Shown: positions 16,434 to 27,466 of the stretch, piece by piece
How the letters are laid out: each line of letters begins with the position of its first letter
Position numbering within the stretch: the first letter of the stretch is position 1
Source: Brevibacillus centrosporus
GTDB taxonomy: Bacteria > Bacillota > Bacilli > Brevibacillales > Brevibacillaceae
Reading direction: 5' to 3'
DNA length: 64,000 bases
Assembly: GCF_003710815.1 (NCBI RefSeq)
Contig: NZ_RHHP01000007.1
Span: 124,001-188,000 of the forward strand
Position numbers and translations under genes: made by a program
Notes under the pieces: model-generated
The model's database searches: none
The model's input: only the letters and a program-made list of their open reading frames with translations
Told to the model about the DNA's origin: nothing

Positions 16434-18134
16434 ATGAAAAGACGATTGTACCCTCTGCTGCTTTCACTGCTGCTTTTGCTGTGCATCCCAGGGTGGGCTG
16501 CGGCAAGCAGTGCCGGGGAGGAGACCGTCAACCTCATGATCGGTGGACAAGCTGTTTCCCCAGAGGTTCCGCCTGAGATTAAAAACGGTCGGACTCTCGT
16601 TCCCGTCCGTGTCATCGCTGAAGGGCTTGGTGCGGATGTAGACTGGGACGCAGCTGCTCGAAAGGCAACGATTACGAGGGGAAGCCAAAAACTCACCCTC
16701 ACTCTCGACTCCAAAACGGCGCAAGTAAACGGCAAACAAGTGAAGCTGGATACGGCACCCGTCATTTCCAAGCAGCGCATGCTTTTGCCCTTGCGTTTTG
16801 TAGGCGAGTCACTGGGAGTTACCGTAGGATGGGACAACAGCACTCGCACGGTCATTGCCAATGAAACCCCACAAGTCGAAATCAACGGCAACAAACCAGA
16901 GCAAGCGATTAGTCTGTACCAGATGGACGGCACGCTGTACGCGTCTGCACAAGCGGTTGCTGATCAATTGGGGCTGAAAGGCTTTCAATGGGAAAGACCT
17001 GAGCGCGGAAAAACCGTTGATGACCAGCTAGTCCTTCCTGTAGAGCAGCTGGAGAAAGAGCTGGGAGGCTCTTTTACCTGGAATGAGAACAAAAATTCAC
17101 TGGAGATCAAACGCCAAAACCAGATGACGGAAGTCTCCCTGGATGGCGACCTGGTGCGAATCGGCACGTCAAAGCCTATTCGGGCACAATCCTTAGTGCT
17201 GGAAGGCCCGAACCGGATCGTACTCGACCTGCCACAAACGACGCTCGATGACGATTTGCAGGATTTGAGCCGTCAAAGTGATGATGGAGTTGTGACAGTA
17301 GGAAAAGTGGAAGACCGCGACACAGCTGCATCTGTAGATGAAGATGTAGACGCGGATGAAGATCAGGATGAAGCATTGGATGAAGATTCCGAGCAGTTTA
17401 CCGAGTCAGAACAAGCTGCCGCTTCGGACGAGCCTGAAGAAAAGCCGTTGATCGCCTCCGTTCGGTACAGTCAGTACAGCCAATCGCCTGACACCGTTCG
17501 GGTCGTCATTGAGCTGAACCAGAAGAGTCAGTATAATGTAACGTATACGGATGACGGCCTTGAGGTGAAGCTGACAGCGAAGCCGCAAAAAACGGGCTTC
17601 CTGATTGTCGTCGATGCGGGGCACGGCGGTAAAGACCCCGGCTCATTGGGCACATACGGCAACCACGAGAAGGATTATACATTGTCCGTCTCCAATAAGG
17701 TCGTAGAGCTTCTCAAGCAGTATAAGGAATTTCAAGTGGTTCCCGTTCGTACGACAGATGTTTTTTACGAGCTGTCTGAGCGTGTCGCTATCGCAAACGA
17801 GCAAAATGCCGACCTGTTCCTGTCGATCCACGCTAATGCTTTCCCAAAACCGACGGCAGGTGGTACGGAGACTTTCTACTATAATGCGAACAGCAAGACC
17901 TTTGCTCAAGTCGTGCACAAGCATCTGCAGGGGGCAACCGGGTTTACTGACCGGGGGTACAAGGCATCAGGCTATTACGTGATTAAAAATACGAAGATGC
18001 CCGCTGTTTTGACAGAGACAGGCTTCCTCTCCAACCCAACAGAAAATGCGAAGCTGACCAACCCTGCCTTTCAGGATAAGATTGCGCAGGCACTTGTAGC
18101 AGCTATTCGAGAATATTATTTGTCTTACCAGTAA
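16434..18134 (+). CDS. Exported N-acetylmuramoyl-L-alanine amidase
   Basis: ATG 16434 follows GGAGGAGGTC. The 566-residue protein has a signal peptide ending near AAASS. A copper-amine-oxidase N-terminal-like domain follows (about residues 35-145, with GRTLVPVRVIAEGLGADVDW and a repeat of that pattern). Next come a middle region that may be AMIN-like, a very acidic linker (about 296-337) and a C-terminal Amidase_3 domain from about residue 385. The zinc and catalytic residues are visible in DAGHGGKDPG, NHEKD, SIHANA and LTETGFLSN. It cleaves the amide bond joining peptide stem and glycan in peptidoglycan. A GerMN lipoprotein gene follows 12 bases later, suggesting an operon linked to wall remodelling. 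Confidence 0.9.
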   Translation: MKRRLYPLLLSLLLLLCIPGWAAASSAGEETVNLMIGGQAVSPEVPPEIKNGRTLVPVRVIAEGLGADVDWDAAARKATITRGSQKLTLTLDSKTAQVNGKQVKLDTAPVISKQRMLLPLRFVGESLGVTVGWDNSTRTVIANETPQVEINGNKPEQAISLYQMDGTLYASAQAVADQLGLKGFQWERPERGKTVDDQLVLPVEQLEKELGGSFTWNENKNSLEIKRQNQMTEVSLDGDLVRIGTSKPIRAQSLVLEGPNRIVLDLPQTTLDDDLQDLSRQSDDGVVTVGKVEDRDTAASVDEDVDADEDQDEALDEDSEQFTESEQAAASDEPEEKPLIASVRYSQYSQSPDTVRVVIELNQKSQYNVTYTDDGLEVKLTAKPQKTGFLIVVDAGHGGKDPGSLGTYGNHEKDYTLSVSNKVVELLKQYKEFQVVPVRTTDVFYELSERVAIANEQNADLFLSIHANAFPKPTAGGTETFYYNANSKTFAQVVHKHLQGATGFTDRGYKASGYYVIKNTKMPAVLTETGFLSNPTENAKLTNPAFQDKIAQALVAAIREYYLSYQ

Positions 18135-18146
18135 GGGAGGCTTTCG

Positions 18147-18692
18147 ATGAAACGTCGTCATATGATTTGGGTGGCAGTTCTGGCCACTGCGCTCGTCGCA
18201 GGTTGCGGTCAAAAGGCGGAGCCAGCGCCACAGCCAACTGGCGCCGAACAGTCCTCCGGCTCGAATCAAACGCCAACGACTAACGAGCCGAAGCTGACCA
18301 AACAAAGTATTTCCGCTTACTATTCCGATAATAATTTGATGGAATTGCAAGAGGAGAAGCAGGAAATTACCTTTGCCGAAGATATCGAGAAGTATAAAAA
18401 AACGATCGAGCTGTTGGCAAAGCCTCAAAAACCGGACGAGCATGTCTCGCTCTGGTCTGACTTCCACTATCACTCGGTTACCTTTGATAAGGGAACCTTG
18501 ACGATCGATGCGGACAGCAAGAACCAGTACAATCTGGGCTCGAGCGGCGAATCCATGGCACTCGATGCTTTGAAGCAAGCTTTGTTTCAATTCGATGAAG
18601 TCGAGCGCATCGTGATTTTGGAAGACGGAAAAAAGGTGGACTCCTTGATGGGTCATGTGGATGTTACCGAACCGCTGACTCGGGATCACTAA
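18147..18692 (+). CDS. GerMN-domain lipoprotein
   Basis: A 181-residue protein with lipobox LVAGC (Cys20), a Pro/Thr-rich linker and a C-terminal GerMN domain (DALKQALFQFDEVERIVILEDGK region). GerMN domains occur in GerM and related sporulation and germination lipoproteins. It lies 12 bases behind the amidase gene with an AGGGAGG site, so both are probably made together at the outer membrane face. Confidence 0.85.
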   Translation: MKRRHMIWVAVLATALVAGCGQKAEPAPQPTGAEQSSGSNQTPTTNEPKLTKQSISAYYSDNNLMELQEEKQEITFAEDIEKYKKTIELLAKPQKPDEHVSLWSDFHYHSVTFDKGTLTIDADSKNQYNLGSSGESMALDALKQALFQFDEVERIVILEDGKKVDSLMGHVDVTEPLTRDH

Positions 18693-18708
18693 ATAGAAAA
18701 CGCATAGT

Positions 18709-18748
18709 AAAGCGGCACAGCCATTTTCATCGGGCTGTGCCGCTTTTT
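18709..18748. terminator. Bidirectional terminator
   Basis: A 14-base perfect stem, AAAGCGGCACAGCC (18709-18722) with GGCTGTGCCGCTTT (18733-18746), has T and A runs on the two sides. It lies between convergent genes. Confidence 0.92.
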
Positions 18749-18765
18749 GTTATGCGAGCAGGCGA

Positions 18766-18960
18766 TCAGATAGTTTCGCGATCGCCGACCAAGTACCTGA
18801 TGGCGTAGATCCCCGCCAGTCCAACGAGGGTGTAGACGATACGGCTCGGCAGTGTACTTGCACCGCCGAAGAGCGTGGCTATCAGATCGATTTGAAAAAG
18901 ACCGAAGATCCCCCAATTGAGTGCGCCGATTATGACAAGCAGCAAGACAAATTTGTTCAT
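18766..18960 (-). CDS. DUF378 small membrane protein
   Basis: ATG 18960 follows GGAGGTAG. The 64-residue product has two transmembrane segments and the family pattern GALNWGIFGLF...DLIATLFG. DUF378 proteins are common in Firmicutes and have no known function. Its start faces pstS, so the two promoters share the 160-base gap. Confidence 0.85.
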   Translation of the reverse strand: MNKFVLLLVIIGALNWGIFGLFQIDLIATLFGGASTLPSRIVYTLVGLAGIYAIRYLVGDRETI

Positions 18961-19009
18961 ACTCGGTCTACCTCCAGTAAAAATGTCATTTGTCCAAGAA
19001 GGCTTCATC

Positions 19010-19063
19010 TTTAAAAAAGCTTAACAATCGCAACACAAAACAACAACATTCGACCTGTATAGT
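19010..19063 (+). promoter_or_regulatory. Pho-box-like PhoP site and promoter of pstS
   Basis: Hexamers resembling the TT(A/T)ACA Pho repeat recur every 11 bases: TTTAAA (19010), TTAACA (19021), AACACA (19032) and ACAACA (19043). A -10-like TATAGT (19058-19063) follows nine bases after the last one and there is no good -35. The same layout and spacing occur ahead of the second pstB at 25128-25181. Confidence 0.65.
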
Positions 19064-19120
19064 TTGTACTTGTAAGAGAGAAAAAAACAAACCGATCCCT
19101 TTAAGGAGGATTTTCATCCA

Positions 19121-20071
19121 ATGAAAAAACTCAGCAAAATGTTTATGGCATTCACATTTGTGGGCGCGCTGCTCGCAGGCTGTGGAAGTAACAATGCTGC
19201 ACCAGCTCCAGCTCCAGCACAACAACCGGCTGCAGAACAACCAGCTACACCAGCACCGGATGCTAACTCGGGTTCTACTACAACATCTCCCGGTGAACCG
19301 GTAACAGCTGTCGGTTCTACCGCTTTGCAGCCTTTGGTTGAGCAAACGGCCAAGGACTATATGGCGAAGAATCAAGGCGTACAAATTCAAGTACAAGGCG
19401 GAGGCAGCGGTACAGGTCTGAGCCAAGTGGCAAGCGGTGCTGCAACGATCGGTAACTCCGACATCTTCGCGGAAGAAAAATCAGGAATTCCAGCAAACGA
19501 GCTGGTCGACCATAAAGTGGCAGTTGTAGGTATGGCTGCAGCTGTTAGCCCAAAAGTGAAAGTAGACAACTTGACGAAGCAACAGTTGATCGACATCTTC
19601 ACAGGCAAAATCACCAACTGGAAAGAAGTTGGCGGGGATGACATGAAAATCACCCTGGTAAATCGTCCGAAATCCTCCGGTACTCGTGCGACCTTCAACA
19701 AGTTTGCTATGGACGGAAAAGAAGAAGCAGAAGGCATTACCGAGGATTCTTCGGGTACAGTACGCAAAATCATTGCGGAAACACCTGGCGCAATCGGCTA
19801 CCTGGCACTCTCCTACTTCAATGACACGGTAAAAGCTTTGAAACTCGATGGCGTAGAGGCAAATGCAGAAAACATTGCGACAAACAAGTATCCAGTATGG
19901 GCTTATGAGCACATGTACACGAAAGGCGAACCAACTGGCAATGCAAAAGCTTTCCTCGAGTACATCCTGTCTGATGAAGTTCAAAAGAAAACCATTACCG
20001 ATCTGGGCTTCCTGCCAATCACTGACATGAAAGTAGAACGTGATGCAGAAGGTAAAGTAACACAAAAATAA
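19121..20071 (+). CDS. pstS: Phosphate-binding lipoprotein
   Basis: AAGGAGGA precedes ATG 19121. The 316-residue protein has lipobox LLAGC (Cys21), a long Ala/Pro/Gln linker, and a phosphate-binding domain with TAVGSTALQPL and GGGSGTGLSQV near the start. RPKSSGTRATF follows later; it is the phosphate-contacting segment of PstS proteins. It captures phosphate for PstCAB. Hairpins after the gene suggest it is made in excess over the permease subunits. Confidence 0.95.
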   Translation: MKKLSKMFMAFTFVGALLAGCGSNNAAPAPAPAQQPAAEQPATPAPDANSGSTTTSPGEPVTAVGSTALQPLVEQTAKDYMAKNQGVQIQVQGGGSGTGLSQVASGAATIGNSDIFAEEKSGIPANELVDHKVAVVGMAAAVSPKVKVDNLTKQQLIDIFTGKITNWKEVGGDDMKITLVNRPKSSGTRATFNKFAMDGKEEAEGITEDSSGTVRKIIAETPGAIGYLALSYFNDTVKALKLDGVEANAENIATNKYPVWAYEHMYTKGEPTGNAKAFLEYILSDEVQKKTITDLGFLPITDMKVERDAEGKVTQK

Positions 20072-20100
20072 GCTTCATGACCGCATGATAAAGCAAAATA

Positions 20101-20127
20101 GAGGGGTGGGGGGGGCGCTTACCCCTC
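20101..20127 (+). terminator. Attenuating hairpin after pstS
   Basis: GAGGGGT (20101-20107) pairs with ACCCCTC (20121-20127), followed by ATTTTGCTT. The tail is weak, consistent with partial termination between pstS and pstC. Confidence 0.6.
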
Positions 20128-20162
20128 ATTTTGCTTGTACAGTAAAATTTTTTACAATTCAA

Positions 20163-20210
20163 CTGCAACTAAGGCTCCACCACAAAGCTTGGAGGAGCCA
20201 AGTTTTCTAA
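20163..20210 (+). repeat. Hairpin repeat, family B copy 2
   Basis: TGCAACTAAGGCTCCACC, a loop containing AAGCTT, then GGAGGAGCCAAGTTTTCTAA. The stem is the same as at 11787-11833, with a compensating-style change in the loop-proximal bases. It stands between pstS and pstC, ending about 25 bases before the pstC start. Confidence 0.85.
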
Positions 20211-20235
20211 AGTGGTTTTTCTAGGGAGGGAGATT

Positions 20236-21225
20236 ATGAACCGTCGTAGTGAAGGGTCAACGATCATCGTAGATAAAAAGGTCGTGAATGGCAAAAAGTC
20301 TGACAGCGAGCGTCAATCTCTGATAGCGAGAAAAATGCTGACGTACAACAAACGCCAGCTTACAGAGAATGTAACCGGTAGGACCGTGGCTATGGTATGT
20401 GCGGCTTTGCTGGTCATTGTTGTCTTGTCGATCACCTATTTCATTGCTTCCAAAGGACTTTCCACGTTCTTTGTGAATGGAGTAAGCATCAGTGAATTTT
20501 TGACAAAAGTAAAATGGGATCCAGAGGGCGAACCGGCCATATTCGGAGTTTTTCCTTTCATCTTAGGCTCGTTCCTGGTTACTACGCTTGCGGCGATTAT
20601 CGCTGCTCCACTGGGTATCGGAGCCGCAATTTTCATGACAGAGATTTTCCCGAACTTCGGTAAAAAGGTGCTGAAGCCTGTTATCGAGCTTCTGGTAGGT
20701 ATTCCTTCCGTTGTCTACGGTTATGTTGGACTTAGCTTGCTTGTCCCATTCATTCGAGAACAGTTTGACGTACTGGGCTTCAGCCTTCTGGCGGGGGGAC
20801 TGGTACTGGCGTTGATGATTCTTCCTACGATTACGAGTGTAGCGACTGATGCGATCGAGGCAGTACCACAGGATTTGCGGAATGCGTCCTTGGCTTTGGG
20901 AGCTACTCGTTGGCAAACGATTTGGAATGTAGTTTTGCATTCCTCCCTGCCTGGCTGCTTGACTGCGGTGGTATTGGGGATGGCTCGTGCTTTTGGGGAA
21001 GCGCTGGCCGTACAGATGGTCATTGGTAACACGACAAAGCTCCCAGGAGGTCTCCTGGACCCAATCAGCACACTGACAAGTGGAATTACGCTGAACATGG
21101 GGAACACGATCCAAGGAACTCCTTACAACAACGCGCTCTGGTCAATGGCTTTGCTGCTTCTCGCGATGTCCTTTATCTTCATCATGATCCTCAGACTTCT
21201 CGGTAGAAAAAGGGCGGTGAAATAA
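20236..21225 (+). CDS. pstC: Phosphate ABC transporter permease PstC
   Basis: ATG 20236 follows AGGGAGGGAG. The 329-residue protein has a long cytoplasmic N-terminus and about six transmembrane segments. It carries the permease loop NASLALGATRWQTIWNVVL and the GIPSVVYGYVGL motif of PstC. It pairs with PstA to form the phosphate channel. Confidence 0.93.
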   Translation: MNRRSEGSTIIVDKKVVNGKKSDSERQSLIARKMLTYNKRQLTENVTGRTVAMVCAALLVIVVLSITYFIASKGLSTFFVNGVSISEFLTKVKWDPEGEPAIFGVFPFILGSFLVTTLAAIIAAPLGIGAAIFMTEIFPNFGKKVLKPVIELLVGIPSVVYGYVGLSLLVPFIREQFDVLGFSLLAGGLVLALMILPTITSVATDAIEAVPQDLRNASLALGATRWQTIWNVVLHSSLPGCLTAVVLGMARAFGEALAVQMVIGNTTKLPGGLLDPISTLTSGITLNMGNTIQGTPYNNALWSMALLLLAMSFIFIMILRLLGRKRAVK

Positions 21226-21226
21226 A

Positions 21227-22117
21227 ATGAGAGCAAGAGTCATGGACCGTGCTGCTACTGTCATTCTCACCCTGATTGCGATCTTGATCATCGGTACGCT
21301 GATTGGCCTGCTCGGTTTTATTTTGACCCAGGGCTGGCACAAGCTCAATCTGGACTTCCTCACGTCTCCTCCTGACATTGTGAATGCAGGGGGCGGGATT
21401 GGACCACAGTTGTTCAATTCCTTGTACTTGCTGGTTTTGACGATGCTGATCGCATTGCCGATCGGGATCGGGGCAGGTATCTATATGGCTGAATACGCAC
21501 CGGATAACAAGTTTACCCAGTTTATCCGGATGAGCATAGAAGTATTGTCGTCGCTTCCGTCTATTGTTGTTGGTTTGTTTGGCTTGCTCGTTTTCGTAAA
21601 CATGACGGGCTGGGGCTACACCCTGTTTTCCGGCGCATTGGCGCTGACGGTGTTTAACTTGCCGCTATTGGTTCGCGTGACAGAGGACGCCCTGCGCAAC
21701 GTACCTCGCAGCCAAAAGGAAGCGAGTCTGGCTTTAGGGATTACCAAATGGCGCACGATCGTATCCGTTATTTTACCAGCAGCACTTCCAGGAATCCTCA
21801 CCGGTGCGATCCTTGCTTCCGGCCGCGTGTTCGGGGAAGCAGCTGCCCTGCTCTTTACAGCGGGGATGTCTTCACCTAACTTGAATTTCACCGACTTTTC
21901 GTGGAACAGCCCAACCTCGCCGCTGAATCCTTTCCGTCCGGCAGAAACTTTGGCGGTGCATATTTGGAAAGTAAACAGCGAGGGCTTGACGCCAGATGCG
22001 CGTGATGTTGCTGATGGTGCTGCTGCCGTTCTGATTATTGCGGTCCTGCTCTTTAACCTGTCCGCGCGTTGGTTTGGCACGTGGGTGTACAAAAAGATGA
22101 CGTCGGGATCCAACTAA
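21227..22117 (+). CDS. pstA: Phosphate ABC transporter permease PstA
   Basis: ATG 21227 lies one base past the pstC stop. The 296-residue protein has about six transmembrane segments, the [13 protein letters not shown] motif and the loop [22 protein letters not shown]. It is the second permease subunit of the Pst importer. Confidence 0.93.
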   Translation: MRARVMDRAATVILTLIAILIIGTLIGLLGFILTQGWHKLNLDFLTSPPDIVNAGGGIGPQLFNSLYLLVLTMLIALPIGIGAGIYMAEYAPDNKFTQFIRMSIEVLSSLPSIVVGLFGLLVFVNMTGWGYTLFSGALALTVFNLPLLVRVTEDALRNVPRSQKEASLALGITKWRTIVSVILPAALPGILTGAILASGRVFGEAAALLFTAGMSSPNLNFTDFSWNSPTSPLNPFRPAETLAVHIWKVNSEGLTPDARDVADGAAAVLIIAVLLFNLSARWFGTWVYKKMTSGSN

Positions 22118-22130
22118 GGAGGGTGAAGCT

Positions 22131-22904
22131 ATGTCCGTACTCACCATGCAAGATACGATTATTCAAACTCGCGATGTTTCCGTTTATTATGGAGAAAAGC
22201 GTGCGGTAAACAATATTAACATGGATATTGAGCGCAACTCGGTGACAGCTTTTATCGGTCCGTCCGGATGCGGGAAGTCGACGCTTTTGCGCAGCTTGAA
22301 CCGAATGAACGACCTCGTACCGTCTTGCCGTGTGACAGGCTCGATTGTGGTAGACGGCATCGACATAAATAGCGAGCAGGTCAATATCGAAGGGCTGCGC
22401 CAGGTGGTTGGAATGGTTTTCCAGCGTGCCAATCCTTTTTTCAAATCCATCTATGAGAACATTGCCTTTGCTCCTCGCTTTCACGGCATGAGAGACAAAC
22501 GCGAGCTGGATGACCTGGTAGAAAGCAGCCTTCGCAAGGCAGCCTTGTGGGATGAAGTGAAGGACCGGCTGAAGGACTCGGCACTCTCCCTGTCCGGTGG
22601 GCAGCAGCAGCGACTGTGCATCGCACGTGCGATCGCGATGCAGCCAACGATCCTGCTATTGGATGAGCCAGCCTCAGCACTCGATCCGATTTCCACCATG
22701 AAGATCGAGGAGCTGGTCATGCAGCTGAAGGAAGAGTACACGATCGTGATCGTGACGCACAACCTGCACCAGGCAGCTCGTATCTCCGAGAAAACGGCTT
22801 TCTTCCTGCTAGGGGAGCTCGTAGAAATGAATGAGACTTCGAAAATATTCACTTCACCTGAAAATGAAAAAACGGAGGCGTACATCAGCGGACGTTTTGG
22901 ATAA
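22131..22904 (+). CDS. pstB: Phosphate ABC transporter ATP-binding protein (first copy)
   Basis: A 257-residue PstB with Walker [10 protein letters not shown], the PstB-type LNRMNDL phrase, signature LSGGQQQR and Walker [22 protein letters not shown] precedes ATG 22131. The phrase FQRANPFF replaces the usual FQ(K/H)PNPFP. A second PstB is encoded at 25226. It closes the pstSCAB operon, with a terminator following. Confidence 0.93.
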   Translation: MSVLTMQDTIIQTRDVSVYYGEKRAVNNINMDIERNSVTAFIGPSGCGKSTLLRSLNRMNDLVPSCRVTGSIVVDGIDINSEQVNIEGLRQVVGMVFQRANPFFKSIYENIAFAPRFHGMRDKRELDDLVESSLRKAALWDEVKDRLKDSALSLSGGQQQRLCIARAIAMQPTILLLDEPASALDPISTMKIEELVMQLKEEYTIVIVTHNLHQAARISEKTAFFLLGELVEMNETSKIFTSPENEKTEAYISGRFG

Positions 22905-22920
22905 GAAACAAATGGCAAAA

Positions 22921-22970
22921 AAACAGCTCCATCCCAAGCGATCTTTTGCTCGTGGATGGAGCTGTTTTTT
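22921..22970. terminator. Bidirectional terminator after pstB
   Basis: AAACAGCTCCATCC (22921-22934) pairs perfectly with GGATGGAGCTGTTT (22954-22967), with A and T runs on the two sides. It separates pstB from the convergent chemoreceptor gene. Confidence 0.93.
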
Positions 22971-22990
22971 CTATACTGTTTTTCCTATAC

Positions 22991-25015
22991 TCAGGCAGTT
23001 GCTTTTTCCTCTGTGCGGAAGAAGCGGATTTCCTGTTCCAGATCTTCGATGATGCCCGCCAGACGTTCCGAATCATGCAGGAACTGCTCGGACAGTGACA
23101 GGCTTTCCTGATTGGAGGCAACGGCCTGCTGTGTGCCAGAGACGACTTCCTGTGCCGACAAGGAAAGAGTGTCTACTCTCTCCTGGATGGATTGACTCTG
23201 TACGTGTATGGAAGCAGAGAGCTCACGGATCGTTTCAAATTGGGTGGTGATGGCTTCGCTGATCCGAACCGTTTGCTGAAAGATGTCTGTCGCCTGGTGG
23301 AGTGTGTGAATGCCGCTGATCGTTGCCTGATCCGTTATTTCCAAGCAATCCGAGACGCGCTCCATGCGTGATTCTCCGGATTGGATGACTTGCTCAATAC
23401 GTGCGGTTGCTTCTTCCGTTTGCTCGGACAGCTGTCGGATTTCATCTGCTACGACTCCAAAGCCCAAACCGGCTTGACCCGCACGCGATGCTTCAATCCG
23501 AGCATTGAAGGACAGCAGCTTGGTTCTTTTGGAGATTTGCGAAATCAAGTGGAGAATGTCTCGGATATCCACCATGCTATCCTTCATGGCAGACATCGCA
23601 TGCAGCGAGGATTTCATGTCGTCTGAAATCTTCTGCATGTTTTCCTTTAAAGCATCGATAGAAGCAGAGGCTTTGACGCTTTGCTTGCGGGATTCGTGGT
23701 TTTGCAGGACGGCCGCTTCCATCGATTCCGTGATCCGGGATATTTCCGCTGTGATGCCGGACATGGTCGTATGGATACCCTCTATCTGCAGCTGCTGTTG
23801 ATCCATTTCCTGTGAAAGACGCTCCGAGACAGCCACGACTTCGCTCTGCATCGCGTGGGAATGGCGAGAACCGTTGCCGACATGATGAGCCACCTGCTTG
23901 ACGTCTACGATGACGTGCTGGATTTTGCCGATGATCGACCGGATCTGGCTGCTCATGCTGTTAAAGCTGTCGGCAAGCTGGCGGATCTCATCATTGGTCT
24001 GCACTTGCATCGTTTGGAATAGTTCTCCCTTACTGAAAGACGACATTTTTTGTTGAACTTCTTTCACCGGTGTGACAATCTTGCGGACGAATACGTAGAG
24101 GAGGGCAGCCAGTGCCGCGATTCCGACGATTGAGACAGCGAGTATCGTCAGCTGCAGAGTGTGGACCTCGCGCTTTATCTCTGCGACGGATTGGACGACG
24201 ATCATTCCCCATTTGAGGGAGCTGTCGAATTGGTAGGCGCCGTAGTACTCGGCTCCTTGCAGGGTCACTTGTTCGAAGCCCGCTTGACCGGAAAGCATAT
24301 CTTTGACGATGCTGAGCTGGTCCATCGCGGGTCGCTTGAGTGCGTAAGTCTTGTCCGGATGGGCAACGAGCTTGCCCAGTCGATCCACGATCATGGCATA
24401 GCCGGTGTCACCTAGTCTGATCTCCCCGATGAACTCACTTAGCTTGGGAACGGAGAGGAACGCGACAATCACACCGACAGACTCTTCATTCTCGTTAAGC
24501 AGTGGGAGGGAGACGGCGATCTTGGGAAACTCCGTTTGGGAAAACTGAAAGACGTCTGAAACAAAGGTCGATTTCTTTTCTAGTGCTCCCGCAAACCAGT
24601 CCGTTTTGCGCGGGTCGTAATCACTCGACAGTGGGGATCCGGGAAACGTTAAGTAACTTCCATCGGTTTTGGCTACCTGGATTTCTGATATTGTTGGGTT
24701 GGCCGTGACGATGTCGGTCAGGATACCAAACATCTGGCCGTTTGACAGCTTGCTGTTTTTGTACGAGGAACCAAAGGATTGCAGGGCAGATTCGATGGTA
24801 TGAACGCGACTGCTGGCTTTCTGCATGGCGGTGTTGGTGGCGTCTAGCAACTGCTGGCGAGTTTTTTCATTCAGCATGGCTTCGGATTGAGAACTGATAA
24901 AAAATGCTGCGATGGCCATCATGCCGACGACCATTGCCATTGTTCCGAAAAACAGCCGAGTGAAGATGGAGCGGTAATGAATAGACGAATTGCCGTTACG
25001 TTTTTTTCTCAGCAT
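22991..25015 (-). CDS. Methyl-accepting chemotaxis protein
   Basis: A ~674-residue chemoreceptor. TM1 lies near residues 20-42 and is followed by an extracellular Cache-type sensor domain (about 45-280, with [20 protein letters not shown] and [18 protein letters not shown]). TM2 is near 285-305, then a HAMP domain, then a signalling domain with the hairpin tip [34 protein letters not shown] in shortened recognisable parts ([18 protein letters not shown]). The tip differs from the usual NAAIEAARAGE. ATG 25015 or GTG 25018 can serve after AAGGGGAGAG. The gene interrupts the two pstB genes; phosphate sensing would be speculation. Confidence 0.9.
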   Translation of the reverse strand: MLRKKRNGNSSIHYRSIFTRLFFGTMAMVVGMMAIAAFFISSQSEAMLNEKTRQQLLDATNTAMQKASSRVHTIESALQSFGSSYKNSKLSNGQMFGILTDIVTANPTISEIQVAKTDGSYLTFPGSPLSSDYDPRKTDWFAGALEKKSTFVSDVFQFSQTEFPKIAVSLPLLNENEESVGVIVAFLSVPKLSEFIGEIRLGDTGYAMIVDRLGKLVAHPDKTYALKRPAMDQLSIVKDMLSGQAGFEQVTLQGAEYYGAYQFDSSLKWGMIVVQSVAEIKREVHTLQLTILAVSIVGIAALAALLYVFVRKIVTPVKEVQQKMSSFSKGELFQTMQVQTNDEIRQLADSFNSMSSQIRSIIGKIQHVIVDVKQVAHHVGNGSRHSHAMQSEVVAVSERLSQEMDQQQLQIEGIHTTMSGITAEISRITESMEAAVLQNHESRKQSVKASASIDALKENMQKISDDMKSSLHAMSAMKDSMVDIRDILHLISQISKRTKLLSFNARIEASRAGQAGLGFGVVADEIRQLSEQTEEATARIEQVIQSGESRMERVSDCLEITDQATISGIHTLHQATDIFQQTVRISEAITTQFETIRELSASIHVQSQSIQERVDTLSLSAQEVVSGTQQAVASNQESLSLSEQFLHDSERLAGIIEDLEQEIRFFRTEEKATA

Positions 25016-25127
25016 CACGTGCTCTCCCCTTATATGACAAAACGTTCAGCCTTATTGTAGGATTTGCCGGGTAGAGCGTATATGGTTTGGCAGTAATATT
25101 TACCAGATCTTTACCTGGGCTGAAATC

Positions 25128-25181
25128 TTTAAGAAAACTTAATGAAGACCTTACATAGCCATAACAAAGGCAAGCTATAGT
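25128..25181 (+). promoter_or_regulatory. Pho-box-like PhoP site and promoter of the second pstB
   Basis: Hexamers spaced by 11 bases: TTTAAG (25128), TTAATG (25139), CTTACA (25150), ATAACA (25161), then nine bases and TATAGT (25176-25181). Two TTTACC hexamers 11 bases apart lie just upstream (about 25100 and 25111). Spacing and -10 match the pstS promoter. Confidence 0.7.
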
Positions 25182-25225
25182 GAATGAGTAACGAATGACG
25201 CCATTGACGAAGGAGCGAAGACCGT

Positions 25226-25978
<753 letters not shown>

Positions 25979-26001
25979 ATGTGAATTGTAGTAAGGTAGG
26001 A

Positions 26002-26031
26002 AGAGTGGGCTCTTTGGGGCCTGCTCTTTTT
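26002..26031 (+). terminator. Terminator of the second pstB
   Basis: AGAGTGGGC (26002-26010) pairs, with two wobble pairs, with GCCTGCTCT (26019-26027), followed by five T. Confidence 0.65.
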
Positions 26032-26036
26032 CAGTA

Positions 26037-26087
26037 TAAGGGCAACTAAGGACCCGCCAGAAGGCTTGATGTAGCCAAGTTTTCTAA
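26037..26087 (+). repeat. Hairpin repeat, family B copy 3 (degenerate)
   Basis: GGCAACTAAGG and GCCAAGTTTTCTAATGG keep the outer parts of the family, while the inner stem (GACCCGCC / TTGATGTA) has lost most pairing. It stands between pstB and the arsB-like gene, directly behind a terminator, 50 bases ahead of the next start. Confidence 0.7.
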
Positions 26088-26136
26088 TGGTACGGCCGAA
26101 ATGAAACGAGAGAGTGAAACAGAGGGGAAATAGTAA

Positions 26137-27429
26137 GTGGTCTGGATCTCAATTCTTATCTTTTTAGCAACGCTGACTTTAGTCATTTGGCAGCCGCGCG
26201 GAATGTCGATTGGTTATCCTGCTGTCGGGGGAGCGATCCTGGCTCTTGCGACGGGAGTGGTGTCATTTGCGGATGTCGGGGAAGTTACCTCGATTGTCTG
26301 GAACGCAACCTTCGCCCTGGTTGGAATCATCATCATTTCTCTTATCTTAGATGAGATCGGGTTCTTCGAGTGGGCGGCTCTGCACATGGCCAGATTGGCA
26401 AAAGGCAGCGGACGCCTGATGTTCGTCTACGTGATATTACTGGGAACGATCGTCTCCGCCCTGTTTACCAATGATGGGACGGCACTGATTTTGACGCCAA
26501 TCGTACTGGCGCAGGTGCGAGCTCTACAGCTCGATCCGAAGATGGTGCTGGCTTTTGTGATGGCCAGTGGCTTTATTGCGGATACGAGCTCGCTGCCATT
26601 CGTAGTGAGCAACCTGGTCAACATCGTGTCCGCCGATTATTTTGGGATCGGCTTTGCCGAATACGTGTCACGGATGGTTTTGCCAACGCTGTTTTCAGCA
26701 GGTGCGAGTCTTGCTGTTCTGTTTCTTTTCTTTCGCAAGAGCATTCCCGCTCAGGTGGATTTGAACCTGCTAAAAAGTCCGAGAGAAGCGATTCGCGACT
26801 TCAAGCTGTTTCGATTGTCCTGGCCAATTCTCGCTATGCTGCTGGTCGGATTTTTTTTCAGCGAGACGATTCACGTACCTGTGTCCTTTATTATCACGGG
26901 AGCCGCGCTCATCTTTTGTCTGGCTGCCAAAAACAGTCCGGTGATCCAAATGCGCCGCATCGTCAAAGAAGCGCCGTGGGTCGTCGTCATCTTCTCGATT
27001 GGCATGTACGTGGTTGTCTGGGGATTGCACAATGCGAAGCTGACGGATCTGGTCAAGGATTTGCTGGATGTGCTTATGGATCATGGTCTATTAGCTGTAA
27101 CGGTCGGGGCGGGCTTCATTTCAGCGATCCTATCCTCTGTGATGAACAACCTGCCGACGGTCATGTTTCATGCCCTCGCGATCGGATCTACGGGAGCAGA
27201 AGGCGTGATGCGTGAAGCGATGATATACGCAAATGTGATCGGCAGCGACCTCGGCCCCAAAATCACCCCGATCGGTTCGCTGGCCACCCTGCTCTGGCTC
27301 CACGTCCTCGGCAGAAAAGACGTCAAAATCACGTGGTGGCAGTATTTCAAAACAGGAGTCGTCCTCACCGTGCCGACTCTATTGATCACCCTGCTTGGGC
27401 TGTACTTGACATTGAAATGGTTTTACTAG
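26137..27429 (+). CDS. ArsB-type arsenite efflux pump
   Basis: A 430-residue membrane protein with about eleven transmembrane segments. It matches the Bacillus/Staphylococcus ArsB form of the ArsB/NhaD superfamily, with [42 protein letters not shown] and [24 protein letters not shown]. These proteins export arsenite or antimonite using the proton motive force. GTG 26137 follows AGAGGGGAAA. No arsenate reductase or repressor is adjacent; an ArsR-type gene lies 3 kb downstream. A related ion antiporter role remains possible. Confidence 0.85.
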   Translation: MVWISILIFLATLTLVIWQPRGMSIGYPAVGGAILALATGVVSFADVGEVTSIVWNATFALVGIIIISLILDEIGFFEWAALHMARLAKGSGRLMFVYVILLGTIVSALFTNDGTALILTPIVLAQVRALQLDPKMVLAFVMASGFIADTSSLPFVVSNLVNIVSADYFGIGFAEYVSRMVLPTLFSAGASLAVLFLFFRKSIPAQVDLNLLKSPREAIRDFKLFRLSWPILAMLLVGFFFSETIHVPVSFIITGAALIFCLAAKNSPVIQMRRIVKEAPWVVVIFSIGMYVVVWGLHNAKLTDLVKDLLDVLMDHGLLAVTVGAGFISAILSSVMNNLPTVMFHALAIGSTGAEGVMREAMIYANVIGSDLGPKITPIGSLATLLWLHVLGRKDVKITWWQYFKTGVVLTVPTLLITLLGLYLTLKWFY

Positions 27430-27432
27430 AGC

Positions 27433-27466
27433 AAACCCGCTGGCGAAACGAGTCAGCGGGTTTTTG
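27433..27466 (+). terminator. Terminator of the ArsB-type gene
   Basis: AAACCCGCTG (27433-27442) pairs with CAGCGGGTTT (27454-27463), with further T. Confidence 0.9.
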
